Of a stretch of DNA of 57,065 bases, positions 26,520 through 35,288 are shown piece after piece. The position numbers were made by a program, and so were the translations under genes. The DNA is from Helicobacter sp. TUL (GTDB lineage Bacteria; Campylobacterota; Campylobacteria; Campylobacterales; Helicobacteraceae), in contig NZ_NESU01000013.1 in assembly GCF_002287135.1 (NCBI RefSeq), positions 1 to 57,065 of the forward strand, in the 5' to 3' direction. The notes under the pieces are model-generated. The model was given only the letters and a program-made list of their open reading frames with translations, ran no database searches and was not told the DNA's origin. The number at the start of each line of letters is the position of its first letter. The first letter of the stretch is position 1.

Positions 26520-27523
26520 AAAGCAATCAGATTCAAAGCATTCTCTATCATATCAAGCAAACTGACTTAGAAATCAATGTGATTGTCAAAGATGAGAGTA
26601 TTTGGGCGACACAAAAGGCAATCGCAGAGCTTTTTGGCGTCAATGTCCCAGCAATCAACAAACATTTAAACAATATCTACAAAGAGCATGAACTTGATGA
26701 AATGGCAACTATTTCCAAAATGGAAATAGTTCAAGTGGAAGGAAGTAGAGAAGTAGCAAGGATTCACACACTCTACAACCTCGATGCCATTATCTCTGTA
26801 GGTTATCGTGTCAATTCCAAAGAAGCGACAAGATTCAGAATCTGGGCGACAAATATTCTCAAAGAATACACAATCAAGGGTTATACACTTAATCGTGAGC
26901 AATTAGAGCAAGGAAACAAGATCTTTGGAAAAGACTACTTTAAAGATCTCTTAGAAACTATTCGCTCTATTCGAGCAAGTGAGAGAAGAATCTATCAGCA
27001 AATCACAGATATTTTTGCAGAGTGCTCCCTTGATTATGATCCACACTCTCCTATCACAAGAGAGTTTTTTGCTTTTATCCAAAATCGCTTTCATTATGCT
27101 ATCACAGGAAAAACAGCTCCTGAAATCATCTATGCCAAAGCCGATGCCTCACTTCCAAATATGGGACTAACCACTTGGAAAAACTCGCCAGAAGGTAGAA
27201 TTCTCAAAAGTGATACAGAAATAGCAAAAAACTATCTTTCAGAAGAAGAAATCAAAAAACTTGAGAGATTAATCGGTGGATATTTTGATTATATTGAGGA
27301 CTTGGTAGAGCGAGAAAATACTTTCACTATGGAAGAGTTTAAGGCAAGCGTGGATAAGTTTCTAAACTTTAGAGATTATAAAATCCTCCATGACAATGGA
27401 AAAATCTCACGAGCCCAAGCCATAGAAAAAGCTTCAAGTGAGTATGAAATATTTAATAAAACTCAAAAAATCAAATCAGACTTTGACAAAGTCCTTAAAG
27501 CCTTACAAAAGGAGAGCAAATGA
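26516..27523 (+). CDS. RhuM family protein
   Basis: RhuM proteins are often found within type I restriction-modification operons and in pathogenicity islands; their biochemical role is not settled. The start at 26516 is the ATG overlapping the Abi_2 stop. The N-terminal half has the family pattern: WATQKAIAELFGVNVPAINKHLNNI (helix-turn-helix-like), then EGSREVARIHTLYNLDAIISVGYRVNSKEA and FRIWATNILKEYTIKGY. The C-terminal half includes TAPEIIYAKADASLPNMGLTTWK, ending in a helical tail. The stop overlaps the hsdS start as ATGA (27520), so RhuM and HsdS are translated in step. A DNA-binding or control role is plausible but unproven. Confidence 0.85.
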   Translation: MKSNQIQSILYHIKQTDLEINVIVKDESIWATQKAIAELFGVNVPAINKHLNNIYKEHELDEMATISKMEIVQVEGSREVARIHTLYNLDAIISVGYRVNSKEATRFRIWATNILKEYTIKGYTLNREQLEQGNKIFGKDYFKDLLETIRSIRASERRIYQQITDIFAECSLDYDPHSPITREFFAFIQNRFHYAITGKTAPEIIYAKADASLPNMGLTTWKNSPEGRILKSDTEIAKNYLSEEEIKKLERLIGGYFDYIEDLVERENTFTMEEFKASVDKFLNFRDYKILHDNGKISRAQAIEKASSEYEIFNKTQKIKSDFDKVLKALQKESK

Positions 27524-28848
27524 TCTCCAAAGGCTACAAACACACAAAACTTGGAATCTTGCCTATTGATTGGGAAGTGGTGAGATTGGGGGAGGTGTGT
27601 AATTTTTTAAAAACTTATAGTAAATCACGTAGTGATTTGTCAGAATCCCAAAATTGTATTGATGGCGTTGCTTATATTCATTATGGAGATATTCACACAA
27701 AATTTAAACATTTTCTTGATATGGATAAAGATATTTTACCCTCAATCGATTCTAAAAAATTAGCAGAAGATTTAGAGGATATTGTCTTTGTTGAAAACGG
27801 TGATCTTGTCATTGCAGATGCTTCAGAGGATTATGAAGATATTGGGAAAAGCGTTGAGGTTAAGAATCTATCCAATCCAACAGTATCAGGATTGCATACC
27901 ATTTTGTGCAGAGATAAATCTAATTATTTTGCCAATGGATACAAGGGATATATGTTTTCTTTATATAAAGTTCATAAGCAAATCAAAAGGTTGGCTTGTG
28001 GAATTTCTGTTTTGGGAATCTCTCGAAGCAATTTATCAAAAATTCAAATCCCTCTCCCACCCCTTGCAGAGCAAGAAAAGATTGCAGAGATTCTAAGCAC
28101 TTGGGATACTCAAATCCAAAATTTTGAATCCCTCATCACAGAGAAGCAAAATCTCAAAAAAGGACTTTGCCAAACCCTCCTTACAGCAAAAACACGCCTT
28201 AAGGGCTTTAGCGAGGATTGGGAAGCAGTGAGATTGGGGGAGGTGTGTGAGATTTGTAATGGTTTTGCCTTTCAATCCAAGAATTTTAAAAAAAATGGAT
28301 TCCCCATAGTTCGGATATCTAATATAAAAAGCAATAATACGATTTCACTCGAAGATATGGTTTATTTTTCATTTGATGATTACAAGAATAGGGATTTGAA
28401 TAAATTTGCAATTTATCAAAATGATATTTTGGTTGCATTATCTGGAGCAACAACAGGAAAGATAGGCAAATTGAAAGAAAATGTTGTTCTGTATCTAAAT
28501 CAGCGAGTTGGAAAATTTCAACCTTCAGAAAGATTAAATAATGATTTTCTCTATCAATGTTTATTGCTTCAGTCAAATTTTCTTTTTCTATTGTCTGGTG
28601 GAGGGGCTCAACCAAATTTAAGTACAGCAACTATCAAGGATAAAGTATTGATTTCGCTTCCACCCCTTGCAGAGCAGGAAAAAATCGCAGAGATTCTAAG
28701 TGAAGCAGACAATGAAATCACACTCTTAGAGCAAAAACTAGAATCTCTTAAATACCAAAAAAAAGGGTTAATGCAAAATTTACTAAATGGAAAGGTTAGG
28801 GTAAAATATAATAAAAAGAATATTTCAATAATAAAGGATAGAAAATGA
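27520..28848 (+). CDS. hsdS: Full-length type I specificity subunit with two recognition domains
   Basis: Two recognition domains are present in 442 residues. Each is preceded by DWE(V/A)VRLGEVC (about residues 17-28 and 233-244) and followed by PPLAEQEKIAEIL and a coiled spacer (about 180-230 and 380-430). The two domains differ from each other, so the target is a two-part, non-palindromic site. The repeats are also close at the DNA level (27568-27600 with 28216-28248; 28057-28097 with 28660-28700), which allows domain exchange by recombination. Both ends overlap neighbours as ATGA. I cannot predict the recognition sequence. Confidence 0.93.
   Translation: MISKGYKHTKLGILPIDWEVVRLGEVCNFLKTYSKSRSDLSESQNCIDGVAYIHYGDIHTKFKHFLDMDKDILPSIDSKKLAEDLEDIVFVENGDLVIADASEDYEDIGKSVEVKNLSNPTVSGLHTILCRDKSNYFANGYKGYMFSLYKVHKQIKRLACGISVLGISRSNLSKIQIPLPPLAEQEKIAEILSTWDTQIQNFESLITEKQNLKKGLCQTLLTAKTRLKGFSEDWEAVRLGEVCEICNGFAFQSKNFKKNGFPIVRISNIKSNNTISLEDMVYFSFDDYKNRDLNKFAIYQNDILVALSGATTGKIGKLKENVVLYLNQRVGKFQPSERLNNDFLYQCLLLQSNFLFLLSGGGAQPNLSTATIKDKVLISLPPLAEQEKIAEILSEADNEITLLEQKLESLKYQKKGLMQNLLNGKVRVKYNKKNISIIKDRK
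27568..27600 (+). repeat. Direct repeat A, copy 1 (in hsdS)
   Basis: 33 bases encoding the DWEVVRLGEVC segment; 31 of 33 match copy 2 at 28216-28248. It marks the entry to recognition domain 1. Confidence 0.85.
28057..28097 (+). repeat. Direct repeat B, copy 1 (in hsdS)
   Basis: 41 bases encoding PPLAEQEKIAEIL, three differences from the copy at 28660-28700. It marks the exit from recognition domain 1. Confidence 0.85.
28216..28248 (+). repeat. Direct repeat A, copy 2 (in hsdS)
   Basis: 33 bases encoding DWEAVRLGEVC, two differences from the copy at 27568-27600. It marks the entry to recognition domain 2. Confidence 0.85.
28660..28700 (+). repeat. Direct repeat B, copy 2 (in hsdS)
   Basis: 41 bases encoding PPLAEQEKIAEIL at the exit of recognition domain 2; 38 of 41 match copy 1. 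Confidence 0.85.
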
Positions 28849-30179
28849 GTGAAAGTAAATCTATGATAAAAATGGCAATAGCTTACGATTTTGATGGAAC
28901 TTTGGCAATGGGAAATATTCAAGAAAATTCTTTTTTACCTGAACTTGGTATCGATAAAAATGATTTTTGGCAACAAGTAAAAAAAGAGGCTCAAGATCAG
29001 AATATGAGTGAGATTCTCGCTTATATGCGTCTTATTATTCGTAAAGCCGATGATGCAAATACAAAAATCACCTATGATGTCCTTAAAAATCATGGAAAAA
29101 GCGTCGAGTTCTTTAAAGGCGTAGAAGAATATTTTGACAGAATCAAAGACTATGCTAAATCCAAAGGCGTAGATCTGGAACATTATATCATCTCTTCAGG
29201 AACAAAAGAGATGATTGAAGGAACAAAGATAGCAGACAAATTTGAAACGATTTTTGCATCATCTTTTATCTTTGATCCCTATGGAAAACCAACTTGGCCA
29301 GCTGTAGCGATTGATTATACCTCAAAGACACAATATCTCTACAGAATTAGCAAAGGGATTTTAAACACTTGGGATTCACAAGTCAATAAGCCCGTAGCTG
29401 AAGAAAAAAGAAAAATCAGATTTGAAAACATGATTTATATTGGCGATGGAGAAACTGATATTCCTGCAATGACACTTCTTAAGTCAAAAAAAGGAATCTC
29501 TATCGTTGTTTATGATGTTCAAAATGCTGATAAAGTTACACAATCTAAAGAAATGCTAGAACATGGTAAGGTAAATTATGCTGTTCCTTCAGATTATACA
29601 GAAGGAAGTCCTCTTGATGATATAATCAAAATGACTATTGACAAGATAATAATTGAAGCAAAATACGGAAAATACCAAAGCACTTATCAAACACAAAAAG
29701 AAAAACTGCAAGATAATCAAGATAATTCTAATGTTACAGAAGAGTATAAAGAACAAAGAAAAGATAAATTTGATAATGAAGAACAATATTTACGCACTTT
29801 AGGTATCACAAAATTCTCCACAGAAAGAGATGCTACATCATGCATCTATCTTGAACAAGATAGATGGAATGATAGAGGGTATGAGACAACCTTTAGAATG
29901 TATAAAAAGACAAATGAGGCAGGTATGGATATGATAGGAAAAATAAAAATTTGTTTTATTGAACAAAAAAAAGGAGAACATACAATTAATTTCTTAGAAA
30001 AAAACTTTAAAACATTAAAAAACACAAAATTTATTTCATATTTTCAAATTACCAAAATTGACATTACAGAGGATGAAGAAACAGCCTTGCGTTTTCTACT
30101 AAATGATATTAGAGAAAATGATGAATATGATGATCAAGATATTGTTAAATACTCTCTAAAAAGAGGAATACCCTTTTAA
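28845..30179 (+). CDS. HAD-family phosphatase fused to an unrecognised C-terminal region
   Basis: Residues 1-280 have the haloacid dehalogenase (HAD) layout: nucleophile motif YDFDGTLA (about 13-20), IISSGTKEM as motif II, and GDGETDIPAM (about 200) as the metal-binding motif IV. A charged Gln/Lys linker follows (about 285-305). Residues 305-444 form a separate region with DRWNDRGYETTFRMYKK, IGKIKICF and an acidic end (DENDEYDDQD), which I do not recognise. HAD enzymes usually act on small phosphorylated compounds, so the C-terminal part may sense or bind a partner; this is inference. The start overlaps the hsdS stop as ATGA and hsdR follows 14 bases later, so it is built into the operon. Confidence 0.8.
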   Translation: MSESKSMIKMAIAYDFDGTLAMGNIQENSFLPELGIDKNDFWQQVKKEAQDQNMSEILAYMRLIIRKADDANTKITYDVLKNHGKSVEFFKGVEEYFDRIKDYAKSKGVDLEHYIISSGTKEMIEGTKIADKFETIFASSFIFDPYGKPTWPAVAIDYTSKTQYLYRISKGILNTWDSQVNKPVAEEKRKIRFENMIYIGDGETDIPAMTLLKSKKGISIVVYDVQNADKVTQSKEMLEHGKVNYAVPSDYTEGSPLDDIIKMTIDKIIIEAKYGKYQSTYQTQKEKLQDNQDNSNVTEEYKEQRKDKFDNEEQYLRTLGITKFSTERDATSCIYLEQDRWNDRGYETTFRMYKKTNEAGMDMIGKIKICFIEQKKGEHTINFLEKNFKTLKNTKFISYFQITKIDITEDEETALRFLLNDIRENDEYDDQDIVKYSLKRGIPF

Positions 30180-30193
30180 ATGGAAGGAATAAA

Positions 30194-33100
30194 ATGACCT
30201 ACTCAACCACTGAATATGCAACTATCCAAAAACCTAGCATTGAGTTTTTAGAAAAACTAGGCTATGAATACATCTCACAAGAAAAAGCCCTAGAGCTTAG
30301 AGGTGGCAATCTCTCAAATGTCCTTTTAAAAGACATTTTGGCAAAAAAGCTAAAAGAGTTAAATACGCGTAACTTTGTCATAGACAAAGCTATCAAAGAG
30401 CTTGATGTATCGCTTGATAAAGGACTAAAAGAAGCCAATCGTGAAATCACTAATTTGCTCACCTATGGCACAGCCACACAAGCAGAGAGCCAAAAAGGCA
30501 AAAAATCTCAAAACCTTAGATATATCGATTTTGACAATCCTAGCAACAATCACTTTTGTGTGACTGAAGAATTTAGCGTAAAAAGAAAGATACCAGATGC
30601 AGAGGGAGATACGCGTCGCCCTGATTTGGTGCTTTTTATCAATGGAATCCCTTTTTGCGTGATTGAGCTTAAAAGTTCAAAAACAAATATACAAGAAGGT
30701 ATCTCTCAACTTATTCGCAATCAAAATGAAAAAAATGAAATCCCTAATCTCTTTAAATTCATACAAATTTGTATCGCAGGGAATAACCAAGAAGCCAAAT
30801 ACGGCACGATTTTTACCTCAAGTGAATTTTATAGCCTATGGGAAGAAGAAAACAAAGAAAATAATCCATTCACGCCACAAGCCTATGGTGTAAATATCCC
30901 AGATGCATTAGATAAGCTCTTTGCTTCTTTGTTACATAAAGATAGGATTTTAAAGCTTATACAATCTTTTATTATTTTTGATAATGGGAAAAAAAAGGTT
31001 GCAAGATATCAGCAATTTTTTGCCATACAAGAAACATTAAAAAGAATCAAAAATAAAAACGGAGATGAAAGAGGGGGATTAATATGGCATACTCAAGGCA
31101 GTGGTAAATCTCTAACGATGTCTATCCTAGCCTCCCTAATAAAAAAGACAATCCCCTCAAGTCGTATCATAGTCGTAACAGATAGAGAACAACTAGATGA
31201 TCAAATACATAAGACTTTTTTAAAAACAGGTATAGAATCTAAAAGAGCCAAAAGTGGTAAGCATCTGATAGAATTGCTGCAAAATGGGGAGACGGTCATC
31301 ACCACACTTGTGCAAAAGTTTAAAGCTCCAGATGAAAAAAATATCTCTATTGATACAAAAGATATTTTTTTACTTGTAGATGAGTCTCATCGCACCCAAA
31401 ATGGACTTTTGCACAATGCCATGAAAGAATCTATCCCAAATGGTTGTTATATCGGATTTACAGGCACACCCCTTACCTCTGATGAAAAAAACTCTGCCAA
31501 GAAATTTGGGGGCTTTATCCACAAATACACTATCGAACAGGCATTAAGAGATAAATCGATTTTGCCACTTTATTATGAAGGGAGATTCTCCGAGCAATTC
31601 ATCAATGACAAAGAAAGTCTTGATAAAAAATTTGAGGCTATAACCAAGGGATTAACCGAAGAAGAAAAAATGCACCTAAAAAACAAGACAGCAAGAGCAA
31701 CACTCTCATCATACCAAAGACTAGAATGGATAGCCCTAGATATACAAGAGCATTTTGAAAATCATTTTAAAGGGACAGGGTTTGTAGCGATGTTTGCCAC
31801 AAGCTCAAAAGGTGATGCCATAGCGTATTACAAAATTTTTAAGTCTCAAAAAAGACTTAGGGTTGCCTTTGTGATTTCCTCCCCTGATACAAGAGCAGGA
31901 AATACAGCAGTAAATGAAGAAAATGAGGATGATGTAATCAAAGAATGGAGACAAATTTTAAAGGATTATGGAAGTGAAGGGACTATTACTGAGAAATTTG
32001 AAGATGGTGAGATTGATTTGCTTATTGTTGTAGATAAACTCCTTACAGGATTTGATGTTCCAAGAGTAGCGTGTCTTTATTTAGATAAAAGCCTAAAGGA
32101 TCATGGCTTGCTTCAGGCAATTGCTAGAGTGAATCGCCTATATTCCGGAAAAGAAAGAGGCTATATTATTGATTATCGAGGGATTAGCGAAAAAATAGAT
32201 ACCGCAATAAAAATCTACAAAAAACTTGCAAACTTTGATAAAGAAGATTTGCATAATGTTGTATTTTGTATCAAAGATGCCATAAAAGAGTTAAGAGAAA
32301 ATTTTTCGAATCTTCAAAAGTTTTTTGCAGAAATCAAAAAACTAGAAGGACAGGGTAAGTTTCAAGAAATCTATGAGCAATTTTTGGAAGAAAGAGAAAA
32401 AAGAGAAAGATTCTATGAACTTTTAAGTCTTTTTGCGCGCTCCTTAAATGCTTTGATAATTTTTCCCAGATTCAAAGAGAGCATTAGTGAGGATGAAGTC
32501 ACTAAATATAAAAATGCTCTAAAATTTTATATTGATTTAAAATATAGTATCCAAATTCGTTATCATGAAAAAATAGACTTTAAGCAATACGAATCTCAAA
32601 TCAACAAAATGATACATCAATTCATCGGTGCAAAAGAACCTCAAAGTATTGGGAAAATGCTAAGTATATTTGATGAAAATTTTATCAATGAAGTGATAAA
32701 ACAACCAAATGACAGAGCTAGGGCAGATAAAATCACTGGAGCTATGACTCAATATATCAAAGAAAACCGACAAAGCAACCCCTATTTTTATGATGAAATA
32801 TCTACTAAGATTCAAAAAATAATTGATGATTACAAAGAGGGGCGATTAAGTGAAAAAGAAAAGTTTGATGAGCTAAAATCTATCTATTCAGACATTTTAG
32901 AAAATAAAACAATTCAAAACAAACAATACCCCAAAGAATTACAAAAACCTACATTAAAAGCTTTTTATGATAGCTTGAAGGGGATTTTAAAAGATTTAAA
33001 AGAAGAAGATATTGTTTTTCTTGCTCTTGAGATTGATAAAATTTTTATACAAAAGAGCAAAAAACCTGAATGGAAGAGCAACTATGATGTTAGAAACGAA

Positions 33101-33229
33101 ATGCTCAATGAAATAGAAGATGTGCTACTTGCTTCTGATAAACATATCACTACCGAAGAACTAGATGAATTAGGCAAGCAATTTTTTGAAATTGGGATTT
33201 TTCACTATGGAAGCAAAAATTCTTTATAA
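30194..33229 (+). CDS. hsdR: Type I restriction endonuclease subunit (motor and nuclease)
   Basis: HsdR cuts DNA after ATP-driven translocation when the site is unmethylated. The N-terminal nuclease domain carries RRPDLVLFINGIPFCVIELKSS (about 140-162; the Asp and ELK residues are catalytic). The helicase motor follows: Walker A HTQGSGKS near 300, DESHRTQ near 395, GFTGTPL, and further motifs through DKLLTGFDVPRVACLYLDK and QAIARVNR. The C-terminal third is helical and highly charged. The length of 1011 residues is complete. GGAAGG precedes the ATG. The C-terminal coding end overlaps the next gene by 23 bases. Confidence 0.95.
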   Translation: MTYSTTEYATIQKPSIEFLEKLGYEYISQEKALELRGGNLSNVLLKDILAKKLKELNTRNFVIDKAIKELDVSLDKGLKEANREITNLLTYGTATQAESQKGKKSQNLRYIDFDNPSNNHFCVTEEFSVKRKIPDAEGDTRRPDLVLFINGIPFCVIELKSSKTNIQEGISQLIRNQNEKNEIPNLFKFIQICIAGNNQEAKYGTIFTSSEFYSLWEEENKENNPFTPQAYGVNIPDALDKLFASLLHKDRILKLIQSFIIFDNGKKKVARYQQFFAIQETLKRIKNKNGDERGGLIWHTQGSGKSLTMSILASLIKKTIPSSRIIVVTDREQLDDQIHKTFLKTGIESKRAKSGKHLIELLQNGETVITTLVQKFKAPDEKNISIDTKDIFLLVDESHRTQNGLLHNAMKESIPNGCYIGFTGTPLTSDEKNSAKKFGGFIHKYTIEQALRDKSILPLYYEGRFSEQFINDKESLDKKFEAITKGLTEEEKMHLKNKTARATLSSYQRLEWIALDIQEHFENHFKGTGFVAMFATSSKGDAIAYYKIFKSQKRLRVAFVISSPDTRAGNTAVNEENEDDVIKEWRQILKDYGSEGTITEKFEDGEIDLLIVVDKLLTGFDVPRVACLYLDKSLKDHGLLQAIARVNRLYSGKERGYIIDYRGISEKIDTAIKIYKKLANFDKEDLHNVVFCIKDAIKELRENFSNLQKFFAEIKKLEGQGKFQEIYEQFLEEREKRERFYELLSLFARSLNALIIFPRFKESISEDEVTKYKNALKFYIDLKYSIQIRYHEKIDFKQYESQINKMIHQFIGAKEPQSIGKMLSIFDENFINEVIKQPNDRARADKITGAMTQYIKENRQSNPYFYDEISTKIQKIIDDYKEGRLSEKEKFDELKSIYSDILENKTIQNKQYPKELQKPTLKAFYDSLKGILKDLKEEDIVFLALEIDKIFIQKSKKPEWKSNYDVRNEMLNEIEDVLLASDKHITTEELDELGKQFFEIGIFHYGSKNSL

Positions 33230-33857
33230 AACTATCAAGAATCCTATACTCAAGGTAACGCCAAAGCTAGAAGTAATTCTAAGTATGCCCCTTAATGCAT
33301 CGCAACAAGAAATCGAGCATATTCTAGAAAAAAGAAAAAGATGGATTAATCAAAAATTAGAATTTTTTAAATCTAAACAAATGCCACCAAGATTATTAAT
33401 TAGTGGGGAAGATTTTTTCTATCTAGGAAAACGCTACAGGCTAAAAATTATTAAAGATACACAAACACAAATAATCCTAAACAACAAATACTTGCAAATC
33501 TATCTTAAGGACACTAAAAACTACAAGAAAAAAGAAACAATGATTAAAAAATGGTATCAAGAAAGGGCTAAAGATATATTTTCTGAAATTTTGACACGCT
33601 ATAGCAAAATGCTTGAAATAGACTTCAACACCTTTTCTATCAAAACAATGAAAACAAGATGGGGGAGTTGCAAAATTAGTTCAAGACACATCACTCTTAA
33701 TCTTGAATTAATCAAGAAGCCCAAAAAAAGTATAGAATATGTTATTCTACATGAACTTGCCCATATAAAATACCCATACCACAATCAAGATTTTTACAAT
33801 TATCTTAACATACATATCCCTGACTGGGAAAATGCTAGAACAAAACTAAATGAGTGA
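33207..33857 (+). CDS. YgjP-like zinc metallopeptidase (DUF45 family)
   Basis: The C-terminal half carries KTRWGSCKISSRHITLNLELI and the zinc motif HELAHIKYPYHNQDFY (HELxH near residue 181, with a third His in HNQDF), diagnostic of the YgjP/DUF45 family. The length of 216 residues is normal. I prefer the ATG at 33207, inside the end of hsdR; a TTG seven codons earlier is possible. YgjP-like genes often follow hsdR in type I operons, but their role there is not known. A strong terminator 75 bases after the stop closes the operon. Confidence 0.88.
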   Translation: MEAKILYKTIKNPILKVTPKLEVILSMPLNASQQEIEHILEKRKRWINQKLEFFKSKQMPPRLLISGEDFFYLGKRYRLKIIKDTQTQIILNNKYLQIYLKDTKNYKKKETMIKKWYQERAKDIFSEILTRYSKMLEIDFNTFSIKTMKTRWGSCKISSRHITLNLELIKKPKKSIEYVILHELAHIKYPYHNQDFYNYLNIHIPDWENARTKLNE

Positions 33858-33931
33858 AAGAAAAGACATTCTAAATATTGTTTGCTTCCCTTTACATTTG
33901 CTACATATTTATAATCCAAAACACAAAGAGT

Positions 33932-33960
33932 AATACTAGGCGTGGGAGCCTAGTATTTTT
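33932..33960. terminator. Rho-independent terminator closing the defence operon
   Basis: A perfect 10-bp stem, AATACTAGGC with GCCTAGTATT, around a 6-base loop, followed by a short T run. The A-rich left flank lets it work for the convergent porin gene as well. Confidence 0.8.
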
Positions 33961-33971
33961 ATAGGGTTAGA

Positions 33972-35162
33972 TTAAAAATCCCATTTGATACGCATAGCAC
34001 CGATGACACTGCTTTGTTTATTCTCTTTTCCAAGACTTACCCTTGAATCTGCGTCACCTGCAACAGAATAATACGCTACAAGTGGTGCTAGTGTTAAATT
34101 CTGGCTAACTTTATATGGTAGATTGATAAATGCTGCAAAAGAATTGATACCACCATCTCTCTCACCAGTTGTTTGTTTGTATTGATTGCTACCACCTGTT
34201 GTGAGTTGATAACCTCCACCGATAGCCATACCAAATTGCTTGCTAAAATCATACCCAAACTCTAAATGTGCTCCTATACGTGTAGCATTATATCCTATGT
34301 TACTATTTATATTCCCATTTATATTCCCATGTGTATAAGCACCTGTACTAATAGTCGTGCTTTGTTCACCATACAAATCACCATTTTTTCCTGCATTTGC
34401 CATAAAGGAAATATAGGCATTGCCAAATTTTGGTCTAATACCAAACCACGCGTGATACGCATGCAAATCTGGTCCGCTATAACTAGATGCCGAATAATAT
34501 GGACCATATCCACTAACTCTCACATAACTAGCACCTACTTTAAAAAAGAGATTGCCATCCGCGTCTTTGGCTGTATAGCTTGCGGCAATCCTTGGCATTT
34601 GTGCATTAGCACGATATGCTCCATCTTCTTGTGTTACCCCAGTATTCACACCTGTGCCCATCTTGTCCTCAAGCAGTGCAATATTAAGACCCCCAATTTT
34701 ATAGGCCACTTGTATACGTCTCAAAGCTAAAGCCACACCACCAAAACCTATAGATCCAGTATCTGCATTAAGCCAATTTGACGAAAAACCTTCATCTGTA
34801 GTAGGTGAATTTTGCTTACCAAACAAAAATTCTCCGCTAGAAGTCTTATATGCACCATAATAAAGACGCCAACCTGGTGAATTATCTGTCTCTTGCCAAC
34901 CATATTCTACCTGCGCCCTAAAGTCTCCTGTTGAAAAATTGATACCAAATCGACTATTGTTTTGTAAGCCCATAAGATATCCAGTAGGAGCATTAGGTCT
35001 GCCTGTTCCTTCTGGAGCAGAAAGATTGTGTCCTACGCCTATATAACCTCTCATTGATGCATACACATCGAGCTTTGTATTATCATTATTATAAAGCTCA
35101 AAACCAAAACTAGGAAGTGCTAACAATGCACTAACCATACTGCCTGCTACAACTTTTTTCAT
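33972..35162 (-). CDS. Outer-membrane porin, 396 aa
   Basis: A clear signal peptide (MKKVVAGSMVSALLALPSFG) precedes a beta-barrel-like chain of alternating residues, rich in Gly, Tyr, Asn and Ser and ending with Phe (MRIKWDF), the usual outer-membrane sorting signal. Motifs such as NNSRFGINFSTGDFRAQVEYGW and LRRIQVAYKIGG fit general porins of epsilonproteobacteria. AGGAGGAG precedes the ATG. It is the intact counterpart of the interrupted porin at 19665-21098, although the two are not close copies. Confidence 0.85.
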   Translation of the reverse strand: MKKVVAGSMVSALLALPSFGFELYNNDNTKLDVYASMRGYIGVGHNLSAPEGTGRPNAPTGYLMGLQNNSRFGINFSTGDFRAQVEYGWQETDNSPGWRLYYGAYKTSSGEFLFGKQNSPTTDEGFSSNWLNADTGSIGFGGVALALRRIQVAYKIGGLNIALLEDKMGTGVNTGVTQEDGAYRANAQMPRIAASYTAKDADGNLFFKVGASYVRVSGYGPYYSASSYSGPDLHAYHAWFGIRPKFGNAYISFMANAGKNGDLYGEQSTTISTGAYTHGNINGNINSNIGYNATRIGAHLEFGYDFSKQFGMAIGGGYQLTTGGSNQYKQTTGERDGGINSFAAFINLPYKVSQNLTLAPLVAYYSVAGDADSRVSLGKENKQSSVIGAMRIKWDF

Positions 35163-35288
35163 AAAAGCCTCCTCCTAAAATGTTGTTCGTTCATTAAGAA
35201 CTTTTTACATTATGATTTACGTTTACTTTGCATTTGCTTTACATAGAAGTATTTTTTTAGCATTATGTGTAATTTTTGGACATTTCGG

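Noticed and set aside
26707-26731. Perfect 10-bp inverted repeat inside the RhuM gene
   Set aside because: It lies in a conserved family segment (ISKMEIVQ) and is explained by the codons; no T run or promoter is near.
33858-33971. Possible far attachment site matching the tRNA-Phe 3' end
   Set aside because: No stretch resembling the tRNA-Phe 3' end is found here; only the terminator is present.
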